Source of the DNA: an uncultured Lachnospiraceae bacterium
GTDB lineage: Bacteria; Bacillota; Clostridia; Lachnospirales; Lachnospiraceae
Assembly: GCA_947175055.1 (NCBI GenBank)
Contig: CAMWLJ010000012.1
Span: forward strand, 1-50,527
Direction: 5' to 3'
DNA: 50,527 bases
Part shown: positions 28,529 to 37,324 of the stretch, one piece after another
How the letters are laid out: every line of letters starts with the position of its first letter
How positions within the stretch are numbered: the stretch's first letter is position 1
Program-made: the position numbers and the translations under genes
The notes under the pieces: model-generated
What the model was told of the DNA's origin: nothing
Database searches by the model: none
What the model saw: the letters and a program-made list of their open reading frames with translations, nothing else

Positions 28529-29431
28529 CTATACTTCTTTCTTACCGTTAATCATGCGCATCGTGACAAGAGAGAGCACCGTGATCAGGATAAACATACC
28601 GGCCGCCACCGCAGAACCGTACCCCATATTAAACTGCACGAAAGCATTTTTATACATATACGTCGCCATCAGTTCCGTGGCAGTTCCCGGACCGCCGCCT
28701 GTCATAACATAGATCAGATCGAAATATTTCAGGGAGCCGACCATGGAAAGGATAGCCGCGCTCTTGATCGACGGTGTCAAAAGCGGCAGTGCAATCTGCC
28801 AAAAATACTGCCCTTTCGTAGCGCCGTCGATTAGGGACGCCTCGTAGACATCCTCGGACACATTCGTGTAGGCCGCCATACAGTATACCATATAAAAAGG
28901 GATAAACTGCCATGCAATGACAAAAATCACCGTCATCAACGCTGTACTCTTGTTGCCAAGCAAATCAATGTTGCCGCCGCCAAACAGCTTCGATACCGCA
29001 CTGATCATACCCCCATTGGCCGCCAGTGCATAATTGAAAAGAAAACCAATCGCCACTGAGGACATCAGCATGGGAATAAACCACAGCACTTTACACACTG
29101 TCGCTTTGCGCCCCGCGAATTCGATAAAAGTCGCCTCCGCCAGGCCAATCGGAATCTGGATGATGATGGACATCACCATGATCACAATATTGTTGCGGAA
29201 TGCGAACCAGAATTCCCGGTCTCCCAGAAGTTTACTCCAGTTGGACAGACCGACAAAGGTCTTATCTGCCGCGATGCCATTCCACTTATAAGTGCTGATC
29301 GTAAAAGAATCCACGATTGGATAGAAAATAAATGCCGTAAGAATCAGGAAAACCGGCAGCAGAAAGACAAGAGCGGCAAGATTCGTACTTCTCTGCCTGC
29401 GCTTTCCCAATGTATTTGTCTGATTGCTCAT
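28529..29431 (-). CDS. Carbohydrate ABC transporter permease (MalF-type)
   Basis: A 300-residue permease with six membrane helices and the EAA motif VYEASLIDGATKGQYFWQIALPLL, followed by MTGGGPGTATELMATYMYKNAF, which is typical of MalF-like subunits of sugar importers. The start is set at the ATG at 29431, with GGAGGG five bases ahead; an earlier in-frame start at 29476 would include that site. It forms the channel together with the following permease. Confidence 0.93.
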   Translation of the reverse strand: MSNQTNTLGKRRQRSTNLAALVFLLPVFLILTAFIFYPIVDSFTISTYKWNGIAADKTFVGLSNWSKLLGDREFWFAFRNNIVIMVMSIIIQIPIGLAEATFIEFAGRKATVCKVLWFIPMLMSSVAIGFLFNYALAANGGMISAVSKLFGGGNIDLLGNKSTALMTVIFVIAWQFIPFYMVYCMAAYTNVSEDVYEASLIDGATKGQYFWQIALPLLTPSIKSAAILSMVGSLKYFDLIYVMTGGGPGTATELMATYMYKNAFVQFNMGYGSAVAAGMFILITVLSLVTMRMINGKKEV

Positions 29432-29535
29432 ACTAACCCTCCATGCGTCTGCCTGCAGACGCCCCAAAATGTACACTTTTTTATGGAAAAGAGGGGGAAT
29501 ACTCCCCCTCTCATGAATGCTCTCGTCGATCGCTT

Positions 29536-30948
29536 CTATTTCCCTGAGAGATATTCCGCCTGCGCCTCCTGCATCTTCTTGTTGGCATCTGCCGGTGTCA
29601 TGGTCAGGCCGAATACTTCCTGATTGCCGTCCAGATGTGCATTGGCAACTGTCGGGTTCAGATACTGGTCATACCACAACTGTACTGCGGAGGCCTTGTT
29701 CGCCGCATCGATGATGGACTTGGATACCGGATCCGTGATCTTCTCCTCCACACCAGTAACAGGCGGAATCAGACTCGCACTTACCATATAATCGATAGTC
29801 TCCTCGCTGGAGAGATAGGTTGCAAATTCAAACGCCGCATCCAGCTTTTCATCGGTACAGTTAAAGGAAATGAACTGATCACCCATGGTGCCGCACAAGA
29901 TAGAAGCATCTGCGGTGGAATCATCCACTGCCGGGAAGGAGAACCAGTCAACCTTGCTGTAGAAGTCATTGCCCGCATCCTCACTATCTGTCTTGAAAGC
30001 CGCCGTATTCCAAGAGCCTGTCAGATACATAGCCGCTTCCTCGGTATAGAAGAATGCTTTTGCCTGTCCGTCGTCTTCACTCATGGAGTTGAATCCTTCC
30101 GGGAAATACCCCTTATTCACCCATTCCTGGATTTTCTCGCCCGCATATACGAAACTCTCGTCTTCAAAAGTACCGTCCCCTGCCGCTGCCTTCTGGAACG
30201 GCTCCAGACCGCCTTTTCTCGCCGCAAGGCACTGGAAGTACATAGAGCCTGTCCACTTCGGGCCATTTGCCAGTGTAAAAGGAATGATACCGTTTGACAG
30301 GAACGTATCACAGGCCGCTTCCAACTCAGATACCGTAGTGGGCACGTTCACACCACACTGCTCAAACAAGGCTTTGTTGTAATAGATACCTGCAATGGAA
30401 ATATTTTTTACAGGAATCGCATAGAGCTGTCCGTTGTAGCTCGCCTGCTCCAGCGCACCTTCCATAAAGCGCTCTTTCATGCCGTACTTCTCATACAGAT
30501 CGTCGAGCGGCTGCGCGTATCCAGAATCAATATACTCGTTCATCGGTCCGCCAGACCATGTGGTGTACATATCCGGGCACTCACCTGAACTCATGGCAAT
30601 GACAAGTTTCTCCTTGTACTTGTCGTTCTGGGTCGGGATATTCTCGATAGTGTAACCGCTCTGAGAACTCTCCTGAAACTGACGAATCGCCATCTCGTAA
30701 GTCTCCTTATCCGCGCCCTCTGTTCCCACATTCCAGAAAGTGATCACCTTGTCTCCGGAATCGGAACCTGTGTCTGCCGTATCTGCATCTGCCGCTTCCG
30801 CACCGCTGTCTGCGTTGTCCGCCGATGCCTCCGCCGGCTCATCGCCGCCTTGAGGAGTCTCCTGTACTCCATCGCCGCAGGCCGTTGCCGAAAAGCACAT
30901 CAGTGCCGACAGACCAAGTGCCGTTATTTTCTTCATTCTGTTTTTCAT
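29536..30948 (-). CDS. Extracellular sugar-binding lipoprotein (ABC transporter, family 1)
   Basis: A 470-residue solute-binding protein. A lipoprotein signal peptide ends in FSATAC with the lipidated cysteine at residue 24, followed by an acidic, serine/alanine/aspartate-rich linker (residues 27-65). The mature part starts VITFWNVG and carries the family SBP_bac_1 features (YTTWSGGPMNEYIDSG, AIPVKNISIAGIYYNKALFE, MYLTGSWNTAAFK). GGGAGAGG precedes the ATG. First gene of the importer operon. The ligand is probably a mono- or oligosaccharide, not identifiable from sequence. Confidence 0.93.
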   Translation of the reverse strand: MKNRMKKITALGLSALMCFSATACGDGVQETPQGGDEPAEASADNADSGAEAADADTADTGSDSGDKVITFWNVGTEGADKETYEMAIRQFQESSQSGYTIENIPTQNDKYKEKLVIAMSSGECPDMYTTWSGGPMNEYIDSGYAQPLDDLYEKYGMKERFMEGALEQASYNGQLYAIPVKNISIAGIYYNKALFEQCGVNVPTTVSELEAACDTFLSNGIIPFTLANGPKWTGSMYFQCLAARKGGLEPFQKAAAGDGTFEDESFVYAGEKIQEWVNKGYFPEGFNSMSEDDGQAKAFFYTEEAAMYLTGSWNTAAFKTDSEDAGNDFYSKVDWFSFPAVDDSTADASILCGTMGDQFISFNCTDEKLDAAFEFATYLSSEETIDYMVSASLIPPVTGVEEKITDPVSKSIIDAANKASAVQLWYDQYLNPTVANAHLDGNQEVFGLTMTPADANKKMQEAQAEYLSGK

Positions 30949-30988
30949 AGTATCCTCTCCCTTTCTTTTTGATAATACTATGATAACA

Positions 30989-31028
30989 AATCCAGACTGT
31001 TCACTCTATTTAATAATCTGTCCGGATT
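30989..31028. promoter_or_regulatory. Candidate operator ahead of the sugar-importer operon
   Basis: A 9-bp inverted repeat with one mismatch (AATCCAGAC and GTCCGGATT, 22-base spacer) lies 40-80 bases ahead of the binding-protein gene. Its position suits the YesN-type regulator encoded in the same operon; this is inference. Confidence 0.35.
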
Positions 31029-31218
31029 CTATAAAAATGTTACCGCTATGTAATTCTATTTAAATCGATTGTTATAGAAATACGATACAGATAGAAAAAT
31101 CGAATACCGCTTATTCAGAATCTCCTTCCTTATGACGATAATCATTGTAAATCCACATGCCGCGCAATGCATCGCATGGCAGATTGAATCATATATTCTT
31201 AACAGGGGAGGGTTTATA

Positions 31219-31470
31219 ATGACAATTGAGACTTTAGACAGCATGGCACAGGTAATAGACTCTATGGAAAACGCCGTGAGGCTCCGCAGTCAGGCAAGAG
31301 CCGAGAAACGGGCCGAAGAAGCCGAACAGGCCAAGAAAGCCTTTCAGGAAAAGCTGATGCTCGCCGCTGCCACCAAGACAGAACTTGACAGCATGGCATC
31401 CAAGGCAAAAGGCTCTCATGACGCTGTTGTCAGAGACCAGCTGATGGGAATGATGATGGCCGGTTTCTAA
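31219..31470 (+). CDS. Small helical protein of unknown function
   Basis: An 83-residue protein not matching a family I recognise. Residues 5-70 are almost entirely helical and charged (RLRSQARAEKRAEEAEQAKKAF), likely a coiled coil, and the C-terminus is methionine-rich and hydrophobic (MGMMMAGF). The start is fixed by GGGGAGGG six bases ahead of the ATG at 31219. It stands alone between the divergent sugar-importer operon and a convergent unknown gene, with which it shares a hairpin that may act as terminator. Confidence 0.6.
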   Translation: MTIETLDSMAQVIDSMENAVRLRSQARAEKRAEEAEQAKKAFQEKLMLAAATKTELDSMASKAKGSHDAVVRDQLMGMMMAGF

Positions 31471-31519
31471 ACACCCACTTCTATTCATGGTGGTATCATA
31501 ATGTAGGATATGGGTGTTT
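31469..31519. terminator. Possible terminator hairpin between two small convergent genes
   Basis: A perfect 9-bp inverted repeat (AAACACCCA at 31469-31477 and TGGGTGTTT at 31511-31519) with a 33-base loop. The left arm starts at the stop codon of the small plus-strand gene. The loop is long and the following T-run short, so termination is plausible but not certain. Confidence 0.45.
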
Positions 31520-31564
31520 ACAACCATATACCCACATACGTTCATGCAGGCGGGCTGCATGCTC

Positions 31565-31954
31565 TTATTCAATCTGGGCGATCAGACTCCAAAAAGGGGA
31601 ACGACCGCCCTCCTTTTTTCCTGTACCGTCATAAAAATTTACCCGGTCAGGATGGTCGGGAACGACTCTCATAATAGAGTTTCGCGCCAATATCTCCTGA
31701 CTCTTATTGACACAAATGATGTATCGTCCTTCTTTCTGCTCCATCGGATTCTCCTTCCGCTCCTCCGGATCCGTATCTGCCAGGTTCACCGCCGCGATTC
31801 CCGTCATGGAAAACTTTTTCTTGAATTTAATATAAAAAGAGATGCCCTCTCTGAAAAAAACTTTCTTGATCCGTTCTTTCGTAGCACTGTCATAAACTTC
31901 ACACAACTCGATCTCATTATTTACTTTCACTTTAGACAATTTCGATTCTACCAT
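31565..31954 (-). CDS. Conserved-looking hypothetical protein
   Basis: A 129-residue soluble protein, basic at the N-terminus (MVESKLSKVKVN, KVFFREGISFYIKFKKKF), then an acidic loop (DTDPEERKENPMEQKEG) and a beta-like stretch (GRYIICVNKSQEILARN). No signal peptide, membrane helix or known motif is visible. An AGGA site lies ahead of the ATG and codon use is like that of the neighbours, so I take it as a real gene. It is convergent with the small plus-strand gene at 31.2 kb. Function unknown. Confidence 0.6.
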   Translation of the reverse strand: MVESKLSKVKVNNEIELCEVYDSATKERIKKVFFREGISFYIKFKKKFSMTGIAAVNLADTDPEERKENPMEQKEGRYIICVNKSQEILARNSIMRVVPDHPDRVNFYDGTGKKEGGRSPFWSLIAQIE

Positions 31955-32078
31955 AATAATTCCTCATTTCCTGGTCCGCTCTTTATCATATGCACTTTCT
32001 TTGTTTACAAGTACCTATCCTATCACATCACTTGTGAAAAAGTCGTGAAGGAAAATGGTAGAATTTCTTAATATTTTC

Positions 32079-33176
32079 TTACGCTATCGTCTCGTTCCTC
32101 ATAATGCTCCCGCCCCCCAGCACATAACCGTCCTCATAGAAGACCACCGCCTGCCCAGGCGTAATGGCTCTCACCGGCGCAAGGAAGGAGCATTTGATCA
32201 CATCCGCCGCCACCTGCTCGATCACGCACCGTTGCCCCGCATGGGCATAACGGATCTTGGCAAGTACCTCCCTTGGACGCGGCAGATCAACCATGCCCAT
32301 AAAGTTGATGTTATTGCAGTACAACGTATCCCCAAACACCGCTTCCGCCTCCCCGATCACTACCTCATCCGTCTCCGGTCTGATCTCGGTGACAAAAACA
32401 GGATGGCCCATGGAAAGATTCAACCCTTTACGCTGTCCAACCGTATAATGCGTGATACCCAGATGTCTCCCAAGAATCTGTCCATCCGCTGTCACGAAAT
32501 TCCCGGCACCCGGTACCCGCTCCCCGGCTTCTCTATCGATAAAGGCCGCATAGTCGTGATCCGGAATAAAACAGATCTCCTGGCTGTCTGGCTTGTTGGC
32601 TACATCCAGCCCTTCCCGTGCTGCGATCGCACGAATCTCCTCCTTGCTATATTCGCCCACCGGCATCAACGTATGGGCCAGCTGCTCCTGCGTCAGATTA
32701 TAAAGCGCGTAGGTCTGATCCTTCTTCGCGGTCACAGAATTGCAGATCGCATACCTGCCTTCCGGTGTCACTGCGATTCTGGCATAATGTCCTGTGGCAA
32801 TATAATCGGCGCCGATCTCCAGACTGCGCCTTAACATCGATTCCCACTTTACATGTCGGTTACAGGCAATACAGGGATTCGGCGTCCTGCCGGCCAGATA
32901 TTCCTTCACGAAATAATCTATCACCTTACATTTAAATTCTTCCCTGAAGTTCATCACGTAATGAGGAATATCGAGCTGTCCGGCCACCCTTCTGGCATCC
33001 TCCACCGCACTCTGTCCGCAACAGCCTACGTTTTCTTCCTGTACTTCCCGCGTCTCCTCCTGCCAGATCTGCATCGTGGCACCGATCACCTCATAGCCCT
33101 GTTCTTTCAAAAGAAAGGCCGCCACAGACGAATCCACCCCGCCGGACATCCCTACTACGACTTTCTTCTTTACCAT
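32079..33176 (-). CDS. mnmA: tRNA-specific 2-thiouridylase MnmA
   Basis: A 365-residue enzyme that puts sulfur on U34 of tRNA-Glu, -Gln and -Lys. The PP-loop for ATP is GMSGGVDSS (residues 9-17). The two catalytic cysteines lie in NPCIACN (near residue 100) and QEICFIPD (near residue 200); the family motif GHYARI is present. The start is set at the ATG at 33176, preceded by AAAGGA; the longer frame starting at 33275 is not supported. It is divergent from the SpoVB-like gene. Its sulfur donor genes (an iscS-type desulfurase) are not in the window. Confidence 0.95.
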   Translation of the reverse strand: MVKKKVVVGMSGGVDSSVAAFLLKEQGYEVIGATMQIWQEETREVQEENVGCCGQSAVEDARRVAGQLDIPHYVMNFREEFKCKVIDYFVKEYLAGRTPNPCIACNRHVKWESMLRRSLEIGADYIATGHYARIAVTPEGRYAICNSVTAKKDQTYALYNLTQEQLAHTLMPVGEYSKEEIRAIAAREGLDVANKPDSQEICFIPDHDYAAFIDREAGERVPGAGNFVTADGQILGRHLGITHYTVGQRKGLNLSMGHPVFVTEIRPETDEVVIGEAEAVFGDTLYCNNINFMGMVDLPRPREVLAKIRYAHAGQRCVIEQVAADVIKCSFLAPVRAITPGQAVVFYEDGYVLGGGSIMRNETIA

Positions 33177-33323
33177 ATATGATTCCTTTCTTTGTGCCTG
33201 CCTATCGTTCTTGACCTTCCCGTCTGTAGAGCGGTCTTGTGTAGGAAATTCTTCCTGCACTGTTCTTCTCACCACACCCCACGCATAAACTTAAATCATA
33301 TCCGATCGCAAAGATGGTGTATT

Positions 33324-34796
33324 ATGAAAAGGAACTGGAAAAATCCTCTTATCACCGGCACTGTCATCCTGACACTGACTGGACTGCTCAGCCGCTTTAT
33401 TGGTTTCTTCTACCGTATCTTCCTCTCTAACGCCTTCGGCGCCGAGGGAATGGGTATTTACCAGCTGATCGCACCGGTACTGGCACTTTCCTTTGCCCTC
33501 ACTGCTTCCGGCATCCAGACCGCCATCTCCAAATATGTGGCCAGTGAAACAAGCACCCACGACTACCATACTTCCTTCCGCACCCTCTGGGCCGGTTTCC
33601 TGATGGCCATGGCTCTGTCTGTGGCCTGCGCGCTTGCCATCTATCTGTGCGCCGATGCTATCGCCGTAACATTCCTGATGGAAAGCCGGACCGCGCCCCT
33701 TCTGCGCATCATTGCTCTCTCCATTCCCATGGCGACCGTACATTCCTGCATCAACGGCTATTTCTACGGCATCCGCAAGACTGCCATTCCGGCCGTGTCT
33801 CAGCTGGCGGAACAGATTTTCCGTGTAGGTTCTGTCTACCTGATCTATTATCATTTCAGACAACATGGCATGCAGCCAACCATCAGCTTTGCGGTGGCAG
33901 GTCTGGTCATCGGTGAGGGCGCATCTATGATCGTATCTGTAGTCGCGATCCTGTCCCGGGCACACCATGTCTTTCCGTCAGATGCGCGCTATACGTATAA
34001 GACGCCTCACACCTTCACATCTGACATGCAAGGACTTTACACTGCGCCGGCACCGGGATCGAAGGATCGTCCGGTTATCACAGATGCTCCTGTACTGCTC
34101 ACCACTTACCGCCGTATCTGCACCAACCTGCTGCAGCTGGCAATACCCTTGTCTGCCAACCGTCTGGTACTGAACCTGTTGCAGAGTATTGAAGCTATCT
34201 ATATTCCCAACAAGCTGATGGCATACGGTCTGAATAACGCCGACGCTTTAGGCGTCTACGGTGTGCTGACCGGGATGAGTCTGCCGCTGATCCTGTTTCC
34301 CTCCGCCATCACCAATTCTATCTCCGTCCTGCTTCTACCCATTGTCTCTGAAGCAGACGCAAGCGGCAATCGGGATGCCGTCAAACGCGCTATCCTGACC
34401 TCCATACGCTACTGTCTCCTGCTTGGTTTCGCATGTACTGCCATGTTCCTCCTGCTTGGGCGCCCGGCAGGACGGCTGCTGTTCCACTCCGAGCTGGCCG
34501 GCAGCTTTATCCTCATCCTCAGCTTTATATGCCCTTTTATGTACATCGCCAGTACCTTGGGCAGCATATTAAACGGCCTCGGAAAGACTGCACAGACCTT
34601 TCTCTACAGCGTAGTCAGTCTCCTGCTCCGGCTGCTCTTCGTCTTCGCGGCAATACCGCTTTATGGCATCAAAGGCTACCTTTGGGGCATGCTCGCCAGC
34701 CAGATACTGCAGACGCTGCTGTGTACAGTCTCTGCATTGCATATTTGCAGTTCCCGCCATCCAAAGAACAGATATTCTACAACGGACAACAGATAA
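33324..34796 (+). CDS. SpoVB/MurJ-type polysaccharide or lipid II flippase
   Basis: A 490-residue membrane protein with about fourteen helices. The beginning (LTGLLSRFIGFFYRIFLSNAFGAEGMGIYQL) is characteristic of the stage V sporulation protein B / MurJ branch of the MVF transporters, which move lipid-linked precursors across the membrane, here possibly for spore cortex or cell wall. The start is the ATG at 33324 (MKRNWKNPLITG); the frame extending to 33192 lacks a ribosome binding site. The site ahead of the chosen ATG is also weak, so translation may be modest. It is a single gene divergent from mnmA. Confidence 0.88.
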   Translation: MKRNWKNPLITGTVILTLTGLLSRFIGFFYRIFLSNAFGAEGMGIYQLIAPVLALSFALTASGIQTAISKYVASETSTHDYHTSFRTLWAGFLMAMALSVACALAIYLCADAIAVTFLMESRTAPLLRIIALSIPMATVHSCINGYFYGIRKTAIPAVSQLAEQIFRVGSVYLIYYHFRQHGMQPTISFAVAGLVIGEGASMIVSVVAILSRAHHVFPSDARYTYKTPHTFTSDMQGLYTAPAPGSKDRPVITDAPVLLTTYRRICTNLLQLAIPLSANRLVLNLLQSIEAIYIPNKLMAYGLNNADALGVYGVLTGMSLPLILFPSAITNSISVLLLPIVSEADASGNRDAVKRAILTSIRYCLLLGFACTAMFLLLGRPAGRLLFHSELAGSFILILSFICPFMYIASTLGSILNGLGKTAQTFLYSVVSLLLRLLFVFAAIPLYGIKGYLWGMLASQILQTLLCTVSALHICSSRHPKNRYSTTDNR

Positions 34797-34816
34797 GCTA
34801 GCGGCGGGGTGCAGGG

Positions 34817-34832
34817 CACCGTAAATAGTAAC
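34817..34832 (+). repeat. Remnant of the CTGAACTGTTAC repeat family
   Basis: CACCGTAAATAGTAAC here resembles GCCGTAAATAGTAATG inside the element at 45228-45303. It is short and no partner arm is evident, so it is at most a fragment. Confidence 0.3.
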
Positions 34833-34934
34833 AACTGCTACACAGCCATATCCAACTGTAAGATAAAGTCTTGCGATTCTCACACTAATATACTATAATA
34901 TACATGCTTTTGCCACAAAAAATGAGCAAAACTC

Positions 34935-34958
34935 GTTTATGAGATTTCCTTCATAAAC
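34935..34958 (+). other. Small hairpin in the leader of the DAHP synthase gene
   Basis: GTTTATGA (34935-34942) and TCATAAAC (34951-34958) form a perfect 8-bp stem 46 bases ahead of the start codon. No T-box or tryptophan leader motif is present, so a control function is open. Confidence 0.4.
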
Positions 34959-35004
34959 TCGAATAAGCGGAAGAGTTTCCTAAATCCGAAAGGAGTACAC
35001 AGAT

Positions 35005-36033
35005 ATGTCATTTCATTTTGTAACCAAACTTCCGACGCCGGATGAAATCCGGGAACGGTTTCCGGTTCCGGAACATCTCACGCAGATCAAACATCGACGC
35101 GACGCCGAAATCCGCGACGTCATCACCGGAAAGAGCAATAAATTCCTGGTCATCATCGGCCCCTGTTCCGCCGACAACGAAGATGCCGTCTGTGATTACG
35201 TCAGCCGACTTGCCCGTGTCAACGAGAAGGTTAAGGATAAGCTGATCCTGATTCCCAGAATCTACACGAACAAACCCCGTACCACCGGGGAAGGCTATAA
35301 AGGCATCGTCAGCCAGCCAGATCCGGAGAAGAAGCCCGACTTTATGAGCGGCCTGATCGCCATGCGCAAAATGCACATTCACGCCATCGAGGAATCCGAG
35401 ATGACCGCCGCCGACGAAATGCTCTACCCGGACAACTGGGGTTATGTAGAAGATATCCTCTCCTATGTGGCCATCGGTGCACGCTCCGTGGAGGACCAGC
35501 AGCACCGCATGACCGTAAGCGGCTTCGACGTGCCCGCCGGCATGAAGAATCCCACCAGCGGCACCCTTTCCGTCATGCTCAACTCCATCTATGCTGCACA
35601 GCGCCAGCACTCATTTATCTACAGAGGCTATGAAGTGACTACCGGCGGCAACCCGCTGGCCCATGCAGTGCTTCGCGGCTCCGTGAACAAGCACGGTCAG
35701 AGTCTGCCCAATTACCACTATGAAGACCTGGACATGCTCTTTTCACTTTATCAGAAGTATGATCTGGTGAACCCGGCCTGTGTTATCGACGCCAACCACA
35801 ACAACTCCAACAAGCAGTTCGAGCAGCAGATCCGTATCGTCAAAGAAGTCATGCACAGTCGCAAGCTCAACAGCGATATTCACAGGATGGTCAAAGGCGT
35901 CATGATCGAAAGCTATATCGAGGAAGGCTGCCAGAAGATCGGCGAGGGTGTCTATGGAAAATCCATCACCGATCCCTGCCTTGGATGGGAAGCATCAGAA
36001 AGATTGATCTATGATATTGCGAATTATGAATAA
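35005..36033 (+). CDS. 3-deoxy-7-phosphoheptulonate (DAHP) synthase, class I
   Basis: A 342-residue enzyme that joins phosphoenolpyruvate and erythrose 4-phosphate, the first step of the shikimate route to aromatic amino acids. Signatures of the AroF/G/H family are present: GPCSADNEDAV near residue 52, RIYTNKPRTTGEGYKG, RSVEDQQHR, GFDVPAGMKNPTSG, the metal-binding DANHNNSNK near residue 254 and MIESYIEEGCQ. AAAGGAG precedes the ATG. It is a single gene; which aromatic amino acid inhibits it cannot be told. A hairpin follows. Confidence 0.95.
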   Translation: MSFHFVTKLPTPDEIRERFPVPEHLTQIKHRRDAEIRDVITGKSNKFLVIIGPCSADNEDAVCDYVSRLARVNEKVKDKLILIPRIYTNKPRTTGEGYKGIVSQPDPEKKPDFMSGLIAMRKMHIHAIEESEMTAADEMLYPDNWGYVEDILSYVAIGARSVEDQQHRMTVSGFDVPAGMKNPTSGTLSVMLNSIYAAQRQHSFIYRGYEVTTGGNPLAHAVLRGSVNKHGQSLPNYHYEDLDMLFSLYQKYDLVNPACVIDANHNNSNKQFEQQIRIVKEVMHSRKLNSDIHRMVKGVMIESYIEEGCQKIGEGVYGKSITDPCLGWEASERLIYDIANYE

Positions 36034-36037
36034 AAGT

Positions 36038-36066
36038 GAGCAGGCGTAATCAGCCTGCTCTATGTC
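36038..36066 (+). terminator. Terminator hairpin of the DAHP synthase gene
   Basis: GAGCAGGC and GCCTGCTC form a perfect 8-bp stem with a 7-base loop, starting a few bases behind the stop codon. The T-tract behind it is interrupted. Confidence 0.6.
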
Positions 36067-36070
36067 TGTC

Positions 36071-36135
36071 TTCTCAACCTTTATGCGTTCTCACGGCCTT
36101 TGCAGTAAATGCAAAGACTTAAGCTGAACTGTTAT
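36071..36135. repeat. Intergenic palindromic repeat, family 1, partial copy
   Basis: About 65 bases match the right half of the element at 42831-42975 with only some six differences, including the palindrome CTTTGCAGTAAATGCAAAG and the end CTGAACTGTTA. The left half is absent. It lies between the DAHP synthase gene and xerD. Confidence 0.85.
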
Positions 36136-36232
36136 CTCTATCTTTCTCTTTCTTCACTTACACTCTTTACATCCCTATCCATGACAATACGCGCAACACC
36201 TGCACTCCATAAAACTGTAAGCTGTAATTCTT

Positions 36233-37117
36233 CTACCCTCTTGGATGAGCCTTTGTATACACTTCCCGAATATGGCTATGATTCATGCTCGCATAGATCT
36301 GCGTCGTGGAGATATCCGAATGTCCCAGCATCTCCTGCACACTGCGCAGATCGGCCCCATTCTCCACCAAATGCGCTGCAAAGGAATGCCGCAGCGTGTG
36401 CGGTGTGATATCTGCCTTGATATCTGCCTTCTTCGCATAATATTTGATCAGCTTCCAGAACCCCTGTCTGCTCATGGGCTGCCCTGAACAATTCGCAAAC
36501 AGCACATCCGACTCCTTGTTCTCCAGCATTGCTTCTCTTGTGCCGTCCAGATATCTGGCTAATGCATTCCTGGCCGCTGCCCCAAAAGGAATGACCCGTT
36601 CCTTACTGCGGTCTCTGCATAAGATCACTCCCATCTGCATATTCACGTCGGAATTCTTCAAAGTGATCAGTTCCGTTACCCGAATACCCGTGGCATACAG
36701 AAGCTCCAACATTGCCTTGTCCCGTATCTCCTTCGGCGTATCTCCTGAAGGTTGGTTCAACAGTCGGATCACTTCCTCCGGCGACATGATCTCCGGAACC
36801 TTCTTCTCGATCTTCGGCGCCCTTAACTGTTCTGACCTGTCTTCCTGTACCTTCCCCTCCTGCACCATAAAATGATAAAAAGCCTTAAGCGACGCTATAT
36901 TTCTGGAAACAGTGGCAGCCGCAAATTTACTCTCTTCTAAGTAAGTAACATAATCATTCAGATCCTGTGATGAGATTTCGGCTATTTCATGGATTCCACG
37001 GGATTCCATAAATTTATAAACTTTATTCAAATCTCTTCTGTACGATATTTCGGTATTTTCCGAAGTGTTTTTAACATTATGTAAATACGTTATAAACGAT
37101 GTAATCTCTTTTTCCAT
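36233..37117 (-). CDS. xerD: Site-specific tyrosine recombinase XerD
   Basis: A 294-residue recombinase with the N-terminal SAM-like core-binding domain (residues 1-95) and the C-terminal catalytic domain. All catalytic residues are visible: R146 in ATGIRVTEL, K172, H240 and R243 in HTLRHSFAAH, H266 in LGHSDIS, and the nucleophile Y275 in TTQIYA. Length and sequence fit XerD, which resolves chromosome dimers at dif during division. It lies in the nudF-spoIIM-xerD neighbourhood typical of Firmicutes and not beside integrated elements, so it is the housekeeping enzyme. Confidence 0.92.
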   Translation of the reverse strand: MEKEITSFITYLHNVKNTSENTEISYRRDLNKVYKFMESRGIHEIAEISSQDLNDYVTYLEESKFAAATVSRNIASLKAFYHFMVQEGKVQEDRSEQLRAPKIEKKVPEIMSPEEVIRLLNQPSGDTPKEIRDKAMLELLYATGIRVTELITLKNSDVNMQMGVILCRDRSKERVIPFGAAARNALARYLDGTREAMLENKESDVLFANCSGQPMSRQGFWKLIKYYAKKADIKADITPHTLRHSFAAHLVENGADLRSVQEMLGHSDISTTQIYASMNHSHIREVYTKAHPRG

Positions 37118-37324
37118 GTAACCGGAAACCCTTCCCCCAAATCGTCTTTATGTAAATCAAATAAGACGTCTGCTTACCATTATAAGCAGAATCCATGAGA
37201 AAAGCAAATGAAAATTTCCCGGATTTTACGGGCTTTTCAGCCATTTAACAAGCAAAACACAACATATCGTCAGCAAAGAAATTTATGTCTACTATATGTT
37301 GGTTGTATTAACGAAAAAATATTC

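Noticed and set aside
36233-37117. Tyrosine recombinase as integrase of a mobile element
   Set aside because: Sequence and neighbourhood (spoIIM, nudF) fit housekeeping XerD; there is no flanking tRNA or direct repeat.
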